NCBI RefSeq assembly: GCF_020921035.1
Contig: NC_063150.1
Coordinates: forward strand, 30,303,826-30,367,825
Length of the DNA: 64,000 nt
Direction: 5' to 3'
Source of the DNA: Rhodamnia argentea
Lineage: Eukaryota > Streptophyta > Magnoliopsida > Myrtales > Myrtaceae
Below the pieces are notes generated by a model. It did no database searches and had not been told where the DNA came from. It worked only from the letters and a program-made list of their open reading frames with translations. This document shows positions 48,324 to 59,857 of this stretch, piece after piece. Within the stretch, counting starts at the first letter, position 1. Each line of letters opens with the position of its first letter. Both the position numbers and the translations under genes were made by a program.

Positions 48324-48697
48324 GAGAAAATGACACAAATGATCCCTAAATTTTAGTTCAATTTATAATGTGATTCCCGAACTTTTAATTTGTTCAATGT
48401 GTTCCATGAACTTTGATCCAATATATAATGTGGTTACTAGGTTTTTTGTACATATTCAACTTAGCCCCCGAACTATAACAAAATGTTCAATAATAACCCT
48501 AAACTTGAATTAATAGAAGGACAATATTGAACATTTTTATATAATTCAGGGACTAAGTTGAATATATATATATGAAAAGTGCAGGAATCATATTGGACAA
48601 ATTAAAAGTTTAGAGTCCACACTACACATTAAGTTAAAATTGAAGGATCACATTGTATATTGAATCAAAGTTTAAGAACTATTTACATCATTATCCC
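48324..48697. mobile_element. Foldback MITE-like element, third arm family, 374 bp
   Basis: The inverted ends start GAGAAAATGACACAAAT and GGGATAATGATGTAAAT. The arms carry two to three imperfect copies of a unit with 'caatttataatgtgattcc' and its complement, meeting near 48510. The flanks TTTTCGATC (48315-48323) and TTGTTGATC (48698-48706) match at 7 of 9 positions. Confidence 0.65.
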
Positions 48698-48774
48698 TTG
48701 TTGATCTAGATTGAAATCAATTTTCTTATCAACAAGAAGCCCAAAAAGAATACCTATTTTCACTAAAAGGATTT

Positions 48775-49193
48775 GGGAAAAAATCACCAAAAACTCTAAA
48801 CTATACCAACCGAGACACATTTACCCTAAAAATTTTTTGTGACTCCAAAAATTCTAAAATTTTACTCATATGACACATTTACACCAAATTTTTTTTATGA
48901 CACCGAAAACGTTAAACTTATACTCATGTAATATATTTACCCCAAACTATTTTTTATGACATCAAAAATCCTAAACTTGTATCCATGTGACCCATTTACC
49001 TCAAAATTTGGAATAAATGTGTCATTTGCCTACAAGTTTGGGATTTTTTATGTCTGATAAATGTTGCACGGGCACAAGTTTGGGGTAAATATGTCGCACG
49101 GGCACAAGTTTAAGATTTTTTATGTCATAAAAAAAAATTTAGAGTAAATGTATCACAACGGATATAGTTTAGAATTTTTTATGGCTTTTACTC
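48775..49193. mobile_element. Foldback MITE-like element, fourth arm family, 419 bp
   Basis: Both arms are reiterations of a unit of about 60 bases with 'gacacatttaccc' and 'aaaaattctaaac' words on the left and complements on the right, meeting near 48985. The ends read GGGAAAAAATCACC and, inverted, GAGTAAAAGCCATAAA. An exact 9-bp target duplication AAAGGATTT sits at 48766-48774 and 49194-49202. Confidence 0.78.
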
Positions 49194-49202
49194 AAAGGAT
49201 TT

Positions 49203-52200
49203 TCAAGAACATGTGCGGAGAGATGAGACATGTCCTTTTCAAGGGGACATAAAAGACAATCATGTTTGTGGACAAGTCAACAAGAATATGAAACCTTGAT
49301 TAGAAAGAGAGCACATAAGCAAACATCTTCTAGATGGCCTCATAACTTTACTCTCCTAAAGAAAATGATAAACCTAGCGCCAGAAGACAGAGGATAATCT
49401 TAAAAATCAGTTTGATTACATAACGTTAATCACATCCTTTTGTAAATTAATCGAAACCCACAGTACTGTTTCCATCACTTCTCCACAAAAAATTTGTGTT
49501 TTTGTTTAGTTATAGGATGTCGAGAATTTTTCATTAACTAATACAAACGACGGTATCGAGGGCATGGGAAATAGGAACTGAAGTGTGAAATGCTGATTGT
49601 AAGGTAAGTATTTGGCTCATAGTCAAGAAGGGTTTCAGCTAGATACATGATTTCGGAAGAATTGAAACGATTAACAGGTATCTAACGTGAATGGATGAGC
49701 GTCTTATTGAAATTTTTCGCATGAGCTTCGTATCTTTTTTAGTAGGATTTCCGTATATACATGCTCTTGTCTAGAGATTTGGCTCTTGTAATTGCAATTA
49801 ACTTTTCAGTGCCCCAACAAAAAGGGGGGCAATTGGTAGATGGATAGGCACGTGTTTTGAATCTGCATATGCAATTCTTTTCTGTGGTCCGTGGGTTTTT
49901 TCACGAGAATGCTTTCTAGATGAAGAATATTATCATCGAGAAATTCTTATGTGGAGAGCTAGAGGACGTGCAATTTTTTCGGCGTGGGGCTCATATAGAT
50001 GAGAAAATCTTGGCGTTGGCGATCCAGATGTGGATAGTCAATGTTCGCATCCGCCGGACCCAGATCTCGCCGGCGGGACCACCGGGGACTCGAAGCCGGC
50101 TCCAGGATCTTAGGTTTACCTGCTGAGGACCCGTGTCCGACCGAACCTGGCACCCAAAGTCCACATGGACTTAAACAAAGGTTCGGCCCTAGGAGGTCCT
50201 ATCAGTCGATGGCAATAGCCAAGGTCATCGGTCCAGCCACCAGGTTGACCTCGATTAGTTGATGATCATAATGGTGGTGAAATGAATCTATAAAAAAAAA
50301 AAAAAAAGATTTTTCAATTTCAAAAGCGTAATTTTTTTTATTATATAACAGCGAGTTTTACTACCTATGAAAATATTTTTAATCAATTCATAATTCCATG
50401 CACAAAAACAAATGAGGTAATTTGGACAACTATTTTTCCTGGGAAAAAAAAAAACCTCACCAATCACTACTAGTATGACACAACCATCGTATATAATAAA
50501 CATCCGAAAATATCACGATGTGGAATACTTAATATATCCTCTACAATTGTGTTTGGTCATTCAAATTTCTAGTCAAGATAGGACTGGATAAGATAAGATA
50601 AGAAATTTAAGAATTTTGTCACGTCCTTTCTATGGTTTGGTGAACTACGAATTTAAAGTCGAGTAAGTAGAGGCAAGGCGCGGTTGATATCGACTCTATT
50701 TAGTTGAAATATAATGATACTTTAGAAATTATTCATTGATGAATTTTGATGAGTGGGTATTGTTGAGCAAAAGTTTGTGCCATCCGAATTCGGGCACTAC
50801 ATCGACAGAATAGACCCCGTAGAAGCGGGGGTCTTGATTTGGAGTCTAATCCTTTGAGAATGACCCGTTGGCGTTACTCACTATCTCGTCGAGTAAGCAA
50901 GTGCTAAACATTCTAATTATTTGACATCTTTCCACAAGTTAAAGATGCACTCATGCAGATTGTCCAAGAGAGCTACCTTGAAAGTTGATAATCAATCTCA
51001 AGTTCTCCATAACATGTCGAGACCCCTTTCAAATGTTGAAAAGGTTCAAGCGGTTAAAAAAAGAGAGACATGATCTCATATTACGCCAAATAATTGACTC
51101 AAGAACAAGTTCATCGAGATACTCAACTTTGCACCCAAAGACTCCGACTGGGCGCCACCGAAAAGGCGATCACACTTGACGGTCGCCATTGCCGGAGAGA
51201 CAGTCCCCCACTAGAGAGGCAGCCTAGTGCAAGAGAGAGGCGGCCCAAAATGGAGAAGAGGCAGTGGTTGTGGAAAAAACCTAAGTCTTTTCGAATATGC
51301 TCTCTTGAGGAATCTTATCTTGATCTATCACACCCTCTTCCGTGGGATTTTTTTATCTTGGTTATATACCTTTATCCTATTCTAGACAGCTACCAAATAG
51401 GAGATGATAAAATATTTTATGCCATGCTTATATCCCGACAACCAAACGTAGCCTATATGATAGGGGATTGAAACCGCCGTGAAATTATTGTTAAATCAAA
51501 GTTGCATGAACAAATTAATTTTGGGGGACCCGCATGAGAAAGCTCTTTAAATAATCCAAGGAATAGGATAATTGGTGATTGGATCATCCCTTTAGACATT
51601 TTCATTGTATCAATGTGGACACATGCTTGCAAGGCGGTGTGCAAGGAAGGCTTTCTAGTTGGCCACATGAATTGAATTCTAGACCCACTTTCCAGGCTTG
51701 CGCACGACGTCGTAGCTCGCAGGAATCGATGAAAAATCACCAATCAATCTAGAACGGCTTCCTAAAATTCTACTATATCCGGTCAGAGAGACCAGCAAAT
51801 TGGATCTTTGACTGATGAGAGCGACGTATTCTTGCACGTGGGTTGATGAAGACTTACAATGAAAACCAACGACTATACATTGTCATCATCCCCTCATTTT
51901 ATCTGCATAAAATTGTCACAAATCGAAGATTCTAGTAGTTGATTTGTCATTGTCACGGCGAATTTTGCACACCACCTTCTGTATATTTAAACCTTTGCAA
52001 GCATTTTTCTTATAAGAAATAATTCATAAATAGACAAAACCAGAGCATCGTCGAACCCCGCACTTCGTGTATATAACGACGACATTGCATCGTCACTCTC
52101 GAAAGTGAACGACATTAACCCATCCTATGGCCACAATCTATATACATTTATATAGTTTTCAGGTTAGTGACGGTTTGCCGTTGCTTGCTTGGAAAAGACA

Positions 52201-52410
52201 TGAAGCCCTTTGAAGAAGCTGGTGCGATGGCAGACTTTTTGGAATTTTGGTCACTATTCTGCATGGTCATCGGGTCATGCAAATTTAACGCATTTTTTTT
52301 CCAGTTTTGTCTCATCTTGGATGCCCATTTCTCGGAAGCTCCACTGGGTTTCACTGTTTGATAATGTCTGTACTTCCACGGCTGCTCAATCTGCCCCTGG
52401 CTAGAGCATC
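49203..52410. other. Gene-free region upstream of the VQ gene
   Basis: AT-rich with poly-A runs near 50290 and 50440. Around 50545 'tgtttggtcattcaaatt' and around 51435-51455 'caaccaaacgtagcc' may be the two ends of a decayed MITE or larger non-autonomous element. 'gataagataagataag' lies just inside the left end, and 'atcctattc' and 'gagatgataaaat' inside the right. Open frames at 50985-51471 are domain-free. Confidence 0.4.
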
Positions 52411-52417
52411 TATAAAT
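52411..52417 (+). promoter_or_regulatory. Probable TATA box of the VQ gene
   Basis: TATAAAT lies 70 bases before the ATG at 52487, the right distance for a transcription start near 52440 and a leader of about 45 bases. Confidence 0.55.
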
Positions 52418-52486
52418 TTGGTGCCTCTGTGTAATTTAGAGAGCCTGCTCCTCCATCTCTTCTTCCCCCACACATACACATCATTC

Positions 52487-52855
52487 ATGGGCAAGCTCAA
52501 TTTTAACCAGACAACAGCTAAGAGCCAGAAACCCACCAACTCAACCAAGAAGAAGCCACCGAAGATCAAGTACATTTCGAGCCCGGTCATGGTGAAGGCC
52601 AGCAACGCTTCCGAGTTCCGCGCCATCGTCCAGGAACTGACCGGCAAGGACTCCGATGCCGGGGGGTTCCCCGAGTATGGCGAGAACGCGAGCCGGGGTT
52701 TGGTCCAGAGTGATCTGCAATCCCAGAAGACTATGTCGGAGCAGGGCTGTGTTTCATGCCCTATGCCTTTCAATGGGCTCTTGGATGAAGGTGTCTTCTG
52801 GAGAGAGTGCTCAGAAGGCTTGTTGGGGTTTCATTCCCAATGTCTGTATGTATGA
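52487..52855 (+). CDS. VQ-motif protein, SIB1-like
   Basis: Intronless gene for a 122-residue protein. The VQ motif FRAIVQELTG lies at about residues 45-54, preceded by the basic segment STKKKPPKIKYISSPVMVK. This combination of a basic stretch, KYIS..MVK and the VQ core is that of the SIGMA FACTOR BINDING PROTEIN 1/2 type, which bind WRKY transcription factors in the nucleus and sigma factor in plastids and act in defence. The rest is poorly conserved and ends GFHSQCLYV. The ATG at 52487 is chosen because the basic N-terminus starts there. The frame is open back to 52307 but contains the probable TATA box. Assignment to SIB1 rather than another short VQ protein is uncertain; VQ membership is not. 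Confidence 0.88.
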   Translation: MGKLNFNQTTAKSQKPTNSTKKKPPKIKYISSPVMVKASNASEFRAIVQELTGKDSDAGGFPEYGENASRGLVQSDLQSQKTMSEQGCVSCPMPFNGLLDEGVFWRECSEGLLGFHSQCLYV

Positions 52856-53979
52856 TCAGAGGAGGGAGTTTAAACCGGAAATACATGTTTAATTAAAAAA
52901 AAAAACAATGAAGTAGCTGCCATTTCAATTTCTATGACAAGTTGTTGTGGATAAGATGATTGTTGCTGTATAAATAAGAGTCAAGCTGTTTTAGCGGTCA
53001 GCATTTCAATGAGAGGATTGCCAAGATTGAGCATGGCAACTGCAAGTGTCCTACAAATAACATTACAAATTTTACAGTACTTGCTAATACTCCTGGTGAA
53101 ATGAAGTGAAATCGAAGCAATTGAACATGACGCAAGAGCGAAAGAATCGTCGAAAGAATTACGGGCAAGACTGGTGAAGCTTCGGGTTTTACTATTAGAT
53201 GGTGTTCACATGATGTTTAATTGTTTATGGCCTTTGAACCTGTCAATTTTGTGTTGGATGTTTCAATGGCCAAAAGAACCTGTCACTTTTGTGCCTTTGT
53301 GTTTGGAGTTTGCCTTTGGGTGTCCTGTTATGGTTTGAGTTTTTCTTGGGGGCAGATTACCTTTGTTTGAACATCGCAAATCCGACCTCTTTATTCATCA
53401 AGCAATGATAAGACTCTAACAATGTCGGAAGTAACTAGTTGTCCTAATTGCAAGTCATTGATTAAAGCCGAGCAGATCCTGGACGCTCGTGGTTCGACAA
53501 GTCGAACAAATAGACCCATCGCCTCTACACATTTTCCTGCTTCCGTTCCCCATCCTGTTGCGGGACCATTGCTGGGTTTTGTCGATATCGTCATCCTAAA
53601 TTGCAGCAAAAGAATTAGCTGGCCGATGAGATTCGCTTCCTTATGATGAACTTGCCCGAGTCGATCTTTTTCGCGGCTGAGACGACGTTCACATGATCAA
53701 ACTTTGATTCAGGCTCAAAGGTCAAGATCATAAAGAACAGCAGCTTCAAGATGTCACATTCAGCAACGGAAAGAAACGAAGTTGGCCAACCAAGAGCAAA
53801 AGCACATAGTGATTCAATTCAACGTACAGAATTTACAGCACTCAATGCAACATCTACCTAGGAAAACAAGAACAACATAAAGCTAATGAACCAGTCTTTT
53901 TTGTGCAGAAGCCAAACAAGCAAGTTAGCTAGCTAGCATCGGGCCTCGTGTGGGCTCGAGCGTTTGCCATCCTCACCTT
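52856..53979. other. Convergent intergenic region between the VQ and GIF genes
   Basis: Should contain both 3' UTRs. Overlapping open frames lie on opposite strands at 53391-53646. The pair is tidy, but I see no known domain and do not call a gene. Confidence 0.4.
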
Positions 53980-55241
53980 TCAATTCCCTTCATGATCTGC
54001 TGCTTTCAAGTAAAGGGTTTCTCCATCGCCGCCACCCGGGCCGCTCAGTGAGCTTGCTCCTCGGCCCTCGGAAGAAGTCGCACTGCCCACATCGTTCTTG
54101 CTCCCGCTGGACATTCCTGTCGATGCGTGTGTGAATTCAGGGAACCCTCCACCTCCGACGCCAAATGCCGAGCGGCCGATGCCTGAATGGCCAGCCTCGC
54201 TGTGGAGGATGTTGAATCCCGTGCCTCCGCCGGAGCTTGCACCGAGCTGCTGCTGCTGCTGCAGTGCCGAGAAAGGCTGCTGTTGGTAGAGCATGGAGGC
54301 TCGCATCGTCGCGAGCGCCTGCGGCATCATTTGCTGGTTGTGCGCGTACTGCGCTCCTGGCTGCATAACGCCACTCGAAGAAAACTGCAAGATTACAAAG
54401 TCAGGGTTCTTTAGATTAAGGCCAGGCGTCTCAAGGGGCTAAAACATGATGACTTGATCAAAACTAACGAAATGCTAACTTTAGTCCCAGGGGTCGGAAT
54501 AAATTACTCGCTTACCTGTGGATGAATGTTTGGAGGTGGATGAGAATCAGCAATGGCTGCTAGGTACATGAGGTTCCTCTGCAGCCTGGCCTGGTTTCTG
54601 CAGAACAACAGTTCGAAAGCGATTCCAATGAGAATATTAGTACAGAGTTTCAAATTATTCCAACCTTCATCTCGGTAAAGCTGCGAGTGAAGGCATTGCT
54701 TACTCTGCACATTCACTCATTTTCCCCGAATTCTGGCTCTCGACGATCTTCAAAATCAAGGACTTATTCTCATCTAGGTACTGCATGCATTCAAGTGGAG
54801 CAACAACATCATGAGTGCCACAAGACACAATAGCACAAACCAACTACTGTAGAAAAAGGAAATGTTCCCTTTTTTGAGGGAAAAGATGTTCCATTTGAGG
54901 TGCTAAATTGGGGGTAAGAAGGATCCGGAGATGTTCTTGAACATCTTCAAGTCAATAACCAACCATTAGCACTAGCAGAAAAAGAAGAAAAAACAAGATT
55001 TTTTTAGTCCACAGCAACTTTGATCTGAATTTACTTAGCATAATCTTCATGCAGGGGAAATGCCAACATTGGAAAGTATGCTTCCATAAAACAAGAATGG
55101 AAGACAGGAGACTACTACAAGACTTAAAAGTGAAGACTAGCTAAAAGAAAGGCAGAAGAGAACCCGAGCGACACAGACAGTGGAGAAGGGAACCTGTTGA
55201 ATGTGATCAGTAGTGACGTTGTTGGGGTAGTAAGATGCCAT
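53980..55241 (-). CDS. AN3: GRF-interacting factor (GIF1/ANGUSTIFOLIA3 type co-activator)
   Basis: Four exons, 55241-55194, 54780-54704, 54597-54516 and 54384-53980, give 203 residues. The SNH domain takes up the N-terminus: NNVTTDHIQQYLDENKSL, KIVESQNSGKMSEC, then ARLQRNLMYLAAIADS. It is followed by a Gln/Met-rich region (ALQQQQQLGAS) and a Gly/Ser-rich tail ending ETLYLKAADHEGN, as in GIF1. GIF1/AN3 is the plant SS18 homologue: it bridges GROWTH-REGULATING FACTORs and SWI/SNF chromatin remodellers to drive cell proliferation in leaves and meristems. The ATG at 55241 is preceded in frame by a stop only five codons up, so the Met/Gln-rich leader of Arabidopsis AN3 is absent. The domain, length and tail favour GIF1 over GIF2 or GIF3. 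Confidence 0.93.
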
Positions 55242-55312
55242 TAGGAGCTCCTTCTAGTTCTGCATCAGGTGCTACTCATGTATTTCTCTTAAAAGCTCAC
55301 ACAAGCACACAC

Positions 55313-55350
<38 letters not shown>

Positions 55351-55684
55351 AGTCAAGAAACCAACGAGCAGATGACAGAGATGTCTTTGTCAACCACCCC
55401 ACCCCCCCCTCTCCTCTTTCTCTGTCTCTCTAGCAATGACTAAACCGATGCACATTCAATTGCGTATCTTAATCAATGTCATCCCATGGACACACCTAAT
55501 ACTTGACCTGGCACTTGCATCCTGCATTATAATGCATAAACTTAGAGGTCTAAGTGTACTTAAATAGGTAAGAACCATAACAACCACAATTACAAAGTGC
55601 GTGAGTTCATTTCGCTAGGACAAACTAGACCAAACTAGACCAACCAGACCGAGTGGAAGCCTCGACAAGAAAGCTACATTGTTA
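55242..55684 (-). promoter_or_regulatory. Leader and promoter-proximal region of the GIF gene
   Basis: Contains a TC run at 55315-55347 (GA in transcript sense) and a C-rich patch near 55400. The copia insertion at 55690 lies only about 450 bases above the GIF start codon and may have displaced the upstream promoter. Confidence 0.4.
55315..55347. repeat. (TC)n microsatellite in the GIF leader region
   Basis: A perfect dinucleotide run of about 16 units located 75-105 bases upstream of the GIF start codon. Confidence 0.9.
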
Positions 55685-55689
55685 GATGT

Positions 55690-55933
55690 GGAAGAATTTT
55701 ACGCAAAAAGAAAGAAGTTTTTGGAATGGATCGATGATCTTTTTCTTAGAGCATCATCCCATATTTATATTAATAGAGGAATCAATCACGTACAATAAGA
55801 TCCCTAACAATGTGACAATCAAATCCCTCAAAATATGAAATCCCATTAACTAGCCCACTAATCATGAAATTTATGATATTCCATCAATTAGCCCACTAAT
55901 TATGGATCTAACTCTAGAACAAATATTACAACA
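55690..55933 (-). repeat. 3' LTR of the copia element (244 bp)
   Basis: On the plus strand it runs from GGAAGAATTTTACGC to ATTACAACA. Its first base would be T in the intact TG...CA form. It is longer than the other LTR by an internal segment that includes 'agatccctaacaatgtgac'. Confidence 0.9.
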
Positions 55934-55941
55934 CCCCCCTC
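55934..55941 (-). other. Polypurine tract of the copia element
   Basis: GAGGGGGG on the minus strand directly before the 3' LTR, the expected place for priming plus-strand DNA. Confidence 0.8.
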
Positions 55942-56212
55942 AAGTTGGCCCATGGATGTCGCGCATGCCCAACTTGAACACGTGATAATCAAATACTTGT
56001 TTGCTCACCGCCTTAGTAAATATATTTGCGATCTGTTCTGAGAATTGAACAAATGGAGTACAAAATTCTCCTGTATCAAGCTTTTCCTTGATGAAGTTTT
56101 GGTCAATGTCCACATGCTTAGTCCTATCATGCTGGACGGGATTATGTGAAATACCGATAGCGGATTTACTATCGGAGTAAATCATTAATGGCTTCTGAAC
56201 TCGGAATCCCAA
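55940..56212 (-). pseudogene. RNase H end of the copia polyprotein (remnant)
   Basis: An open segment of 90 codons containing IYSDSKSAIGISHNPV and HDRTKHVDID, the C-terminal RNase H region of copia polyproteins. A stop just upstream separates it from the preceding part. Confidence 0.85.
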
Positions 56213-56368
56213 ATCATCCGAAAGTTTCTAAACCCATAATAATTCACACATGCCCTAAACCATAGAGTGGAATTCAGCCTCTGTGCTTGATCTAGCAACA
56301 ACGTCTTGCTTTTTGCTTTGCCAAGTAACTAGGTTACCTCCAACATAAGAACAATGACCTAACATAGA

Positions 56369-57461
56369 TCACCTGTCATCCACACTATCGGCCCCACCTG
56401 CATTAGTAAATGCCTCCACCTTCAAATGACCATGGTTCCGAAACAATATACATTTACCCGGTGTGCCTTTCAAGTAACGAAGAATTCGAGTCACAATATC
56501 CATATGAGTAGTATATAGATCATGCATGAATTGACTTACAAGAATGATCGCATAGGCAATATCAAGACGTGTATGAGAAAGATAGATGAGCTTTCCAACA
56601 AGTCTTTGATATCTTTCGCGATCTACCGGCTCCCATGTCTTGGCCTGAATCTTCGTATTTGAATCAAGTGGAGTATCAATAGGTTTACATCCAGGCATTC
56701 CTGTCTAAGATAGAAGATCAAGTATGTACTTACGCTAACATAGGAAGATCCCATGCGAGGAGCGAGCTACTTCAATTCCAAGAAAATATCGCAGTTTTCC
56801 AAGGTCTTTAATCTCAAATTCCTTTCCCAATGAGTTCTTCAATCTAACGATTTCACTAGTATCATTTTCAGTCACCACAATGTCATCCACATACACAATT
56901 AAGAAAGTTGAGAGAGAACCACTACGATGAATGAACAAGGTGTGATCGGCATTACTCTGGGTGTATCCCCGAGCTTGCATAGCTTTGGTGAACTTGCCAA
57001 ACTAAGCCCGAGGTGATTGTTTAAGCTCTTATAGAGAACGTTTGAGGTGACAAACCTTTCCAACAGTAGTGCTATCCGCAAAACTTGGTGGAATGTCCAT
57101 GTAAACCTCCTCATCAAGTTCTCCGTGAAGAAATGCATTCTTCACCTTCCAATTGTTGAAGGTTCCATCCGTAACTTGCAGCACATGATATAAGAATCCT
57201 TACTATATTCATCTTTGCTACAGGAGCAAACATCTCTTGATAATTAGCACCTGCAATTTGAGTGAATCCCTAGGCCACTAGTCGAGCCTTGTACCTAACC
57301 ACGGTTCCATCAGCTTTTTTCTTAACCGCATAGACCCATTTGCACTCCACTATTTTCTTCCCAAGAGGAAGGGCACCAAATTCCAAGTATGATTTTTCTT
57401 CAAAGCCTCCATTTCCTCTAACATGGCATCTTTCCATTTTTTTTTTTTTATTGAATAGCAA
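56369..57461 (-). pseudogene. Reverse transcriptase region of the copia polyprotein (broken)
   Basis: Three or more open pieces in shifting frames (57461-57270, 56980-56735, 56698-56369) match the copia reverse transcriptase. The first has KKIVECKWVYAVKKKADG, the second the catalytic YVDD box in LIVYVDDIVVTEND, and the third VGKLIYLSHTRLDIAYA. Stops and frame changes separate them, so no functional enzyme can be made. Confidence 0.88.
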
Positions 57462-58194
57462 CCTGCTAAGTATTAGGAATAGACACAGAGTCTAAAGAAG
57501 AAACGAACGACGAATATGCTGGAGAAAGAATGGAATATGAAGTATATTCATCAATAGGATACCAAGGCTTACCAACACAAAATCGTTTACCTTTACGGAG
57601 AGCAGTTGAGGTCTTTTCATCCTCGATATTGTTATCATTGATAGGACTAGACTCCAGCGGTGTTGTATTGGATTCTAGTATTGCCTATAAAGACTCACCA
57701 AGAAGATTACCTGGCATAGCAGCCTGTTTATGAGAATAAATATGTGAATAATCTCTTTGAACATGTGAGACCTCTTCTAAGGGTACACTTTGATTCACAA
57801 TAAGCTCATCCATCTTCTCTGTTAATAATGGCACCGAGAGCTCAAGGAATGGTTCAATAAATGTCGAACTAGATATCTCGAGGAGTGGATTATCAAAAAA
57901 AGCTTCAAACTCATTAAAGATAACATCTTTGGAGACGTAAAACTTACAAGTGGATGGATGATAGCACCTATAACCCTTTTAGGAAGAGGAATAACCTAAG
58001 AAAATACACTTAGGACTCCTAGGAGACAATTTACTCTTCACCCGATGATCTCTAACAAAACAAATAGACCCAAAGATTTTTGGTGGGAGGATAAATGTAT
58101 TTTTCCCAGTCAACACAAAATTTGAGCTTTTATTTGGTAAAAACCTGGATGGCATACGATTAATTAAGTAGGCAGATGTAAGAACAACTTCACT

Positions 58195-58404
58195 CTAGTA
58201 GGATGGTGGGACATGCATTTGAAATAAAAGAGAACATGCAACTTCAAGAAAATGTCTATTCTTTCGCTCCGCCACACCATATTTGTGCGGGGGTATCCAC
58301 ACAACTAGTTTGGTGGAGAATACCATGCTCTCGTAAAAAAATTTGAAAGGAAGAGGCACAATATTCTCTACCATTATCCGTTCGAAGAGCCTTGATGGTA
58401 GCAT
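58195..58404 (-). pseudogene. Integrase core fragment of the copia polyprotein
   Basis: An open segment with PHKYGVAERKNRHFLEVA, the region that follows the integrase catalytic glutamate in copia elements. Flanking integrase sequence is interrupted by stops. Confidence 0.8.
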
Positions 58405-58957
58405 TAAACTGGGTTTGAATTATTTTGAAAAAGATTTTGAAGGCCTCAAAAACATCACTTTTATGGCTAAGTTAAAAAGCCTAAGTTGCTCTACTATAAT
58501 CATCAATAAAGGTCACAAACCAATCATACCCAGTAATAGATTTAACAGGGGAGGGACCCCAAATATCAGAATGAACCAAATCAAATGAAACAAGACTTCT
58601 ATTATTTGACTCTGGATAAATAGTTATAGTCCGCTTAGAATGAAAACAAGGATCACGGAAAAACTAATGATCTTTAACTTGATTCTTTAAACTAGGAAAA
58701 CATAAATAGAGAGTATGAAGTGGTGGATGTCCCAAACGTCATTGCCATTGTCACTGAGAAGAAATAGCAGCCGAATTGGAATCTACAATGCTAGCCTGGA
58801 TAGGTACCGCCAATGATCCATCTAGTCGGTAAAGTCCATCACGTACACTACCACCGTCGATCTTCACCCCCGTCACCAAGTCCCGAAAGACACAATACGT
58901 AGGATAAAAGATTACTTTGCAATTGAGATCTCGAGTAAGACTACTAATTGAAAGTAA

Positions 58958-59572
58958 TTAATTTGGAAATTTAGGAACATGAAGAACCGAAGATAATATC
59001 AAGGATGAAGAGCAAGAAATTGATCCCTTTCTTGATACAGGAGAAAAAGATCCATGGGCTATCCTAACTTTGTCTTGTCTGAAACATGGTTTATATGATT
59101 CAAACCGACCTAAACATCTTGTCATGTGATCAGAAGCTCCCGAACTTATGATCCAAGGAGATGAATGGGAAGATATACCCGAAAAAGGATGAGTGGTAGA
59201 AGAAATGGCGGATGCATTAGATGCCATATGAGAGGAATTATGACCCTTCAAATTAATCATAACCTTGATAATTTGCTGCATCTCCTTTTTGGTGACAAAA
59301 TTCCCAATATCACTAGGACTTGCAAACTCATAACTAACTAGCCTAACCACCTCGGCTTCATGAGCTTGTGAACGACCCTTATTCACGCTTTTACCGTTAC
59401 CGATTCCCGGTGGTTTTCCATGAAGTTTCCAGACTTGCTCTATGATATGATAAGGTTTACCACAATAATCACAGTGAATAGATAACTTATGTGTTGATCG
59501 TGGGATATGAGGTTGAGAGGATCTCAACGTGGGAGACATGATAAGAGCCAAATGGTCGGGAGTAGGAGTCAT
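58958..59572 (-). pseudogene. Gag zinc-knuckle and protease-proximal segment (remnant)
   Basis: A 204-codon open piece. Near its start is a CCHC-like knuckle, CDYCGKPYHIIEQV, in which the fourth ligand is Val rather than Cys. Farther on, SPWIISSGASDHMT is the copia protease region, where the usual catalytic Asp position (DSGA) reads SSGA. Both changes would inactivate the protein. Confidence 0.82.
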
Positions 59573-59857
59573 AGAATATAAGCGTTGCCGGTTATCTTCC
59601 TTATGGACTAAGGCATAGGCTTGCTGAAGGGTAGGAAGAGGATTTTTTTACAAAATGTTTTGAAGCACGATATCAAATTCCGAATTAAAACCCATAAGAA
59701 ATTGATATACACGTTTCTTATCTTCTTTTTATTGAAGTCGAACACCGACATCCGTAGCAAGTCCCTCATAAGTGTCATCATAAACCTCCAGCTCCCGACA
59801 CAAAACATCTAGCTCCGAAAAATAAACACTAATGGACATACCTCCCTATCGAAGTTC

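Noticed and set aside
53391..53646. Overlapping open frames on both strands between the VQ and GIF genes
   Set aside because: Balanced amino-acid composition drew attention, but no domain, no clear ATG context and no splice partners were found.
54516..54780. Apparent frame break in the SNH-coding exon of the GIF gene
   Set aside because: On recount, exon 54780-54704 is 77 bases and joins 54597 in phase to give CAENQARLQ without any stop. The gene is intact.
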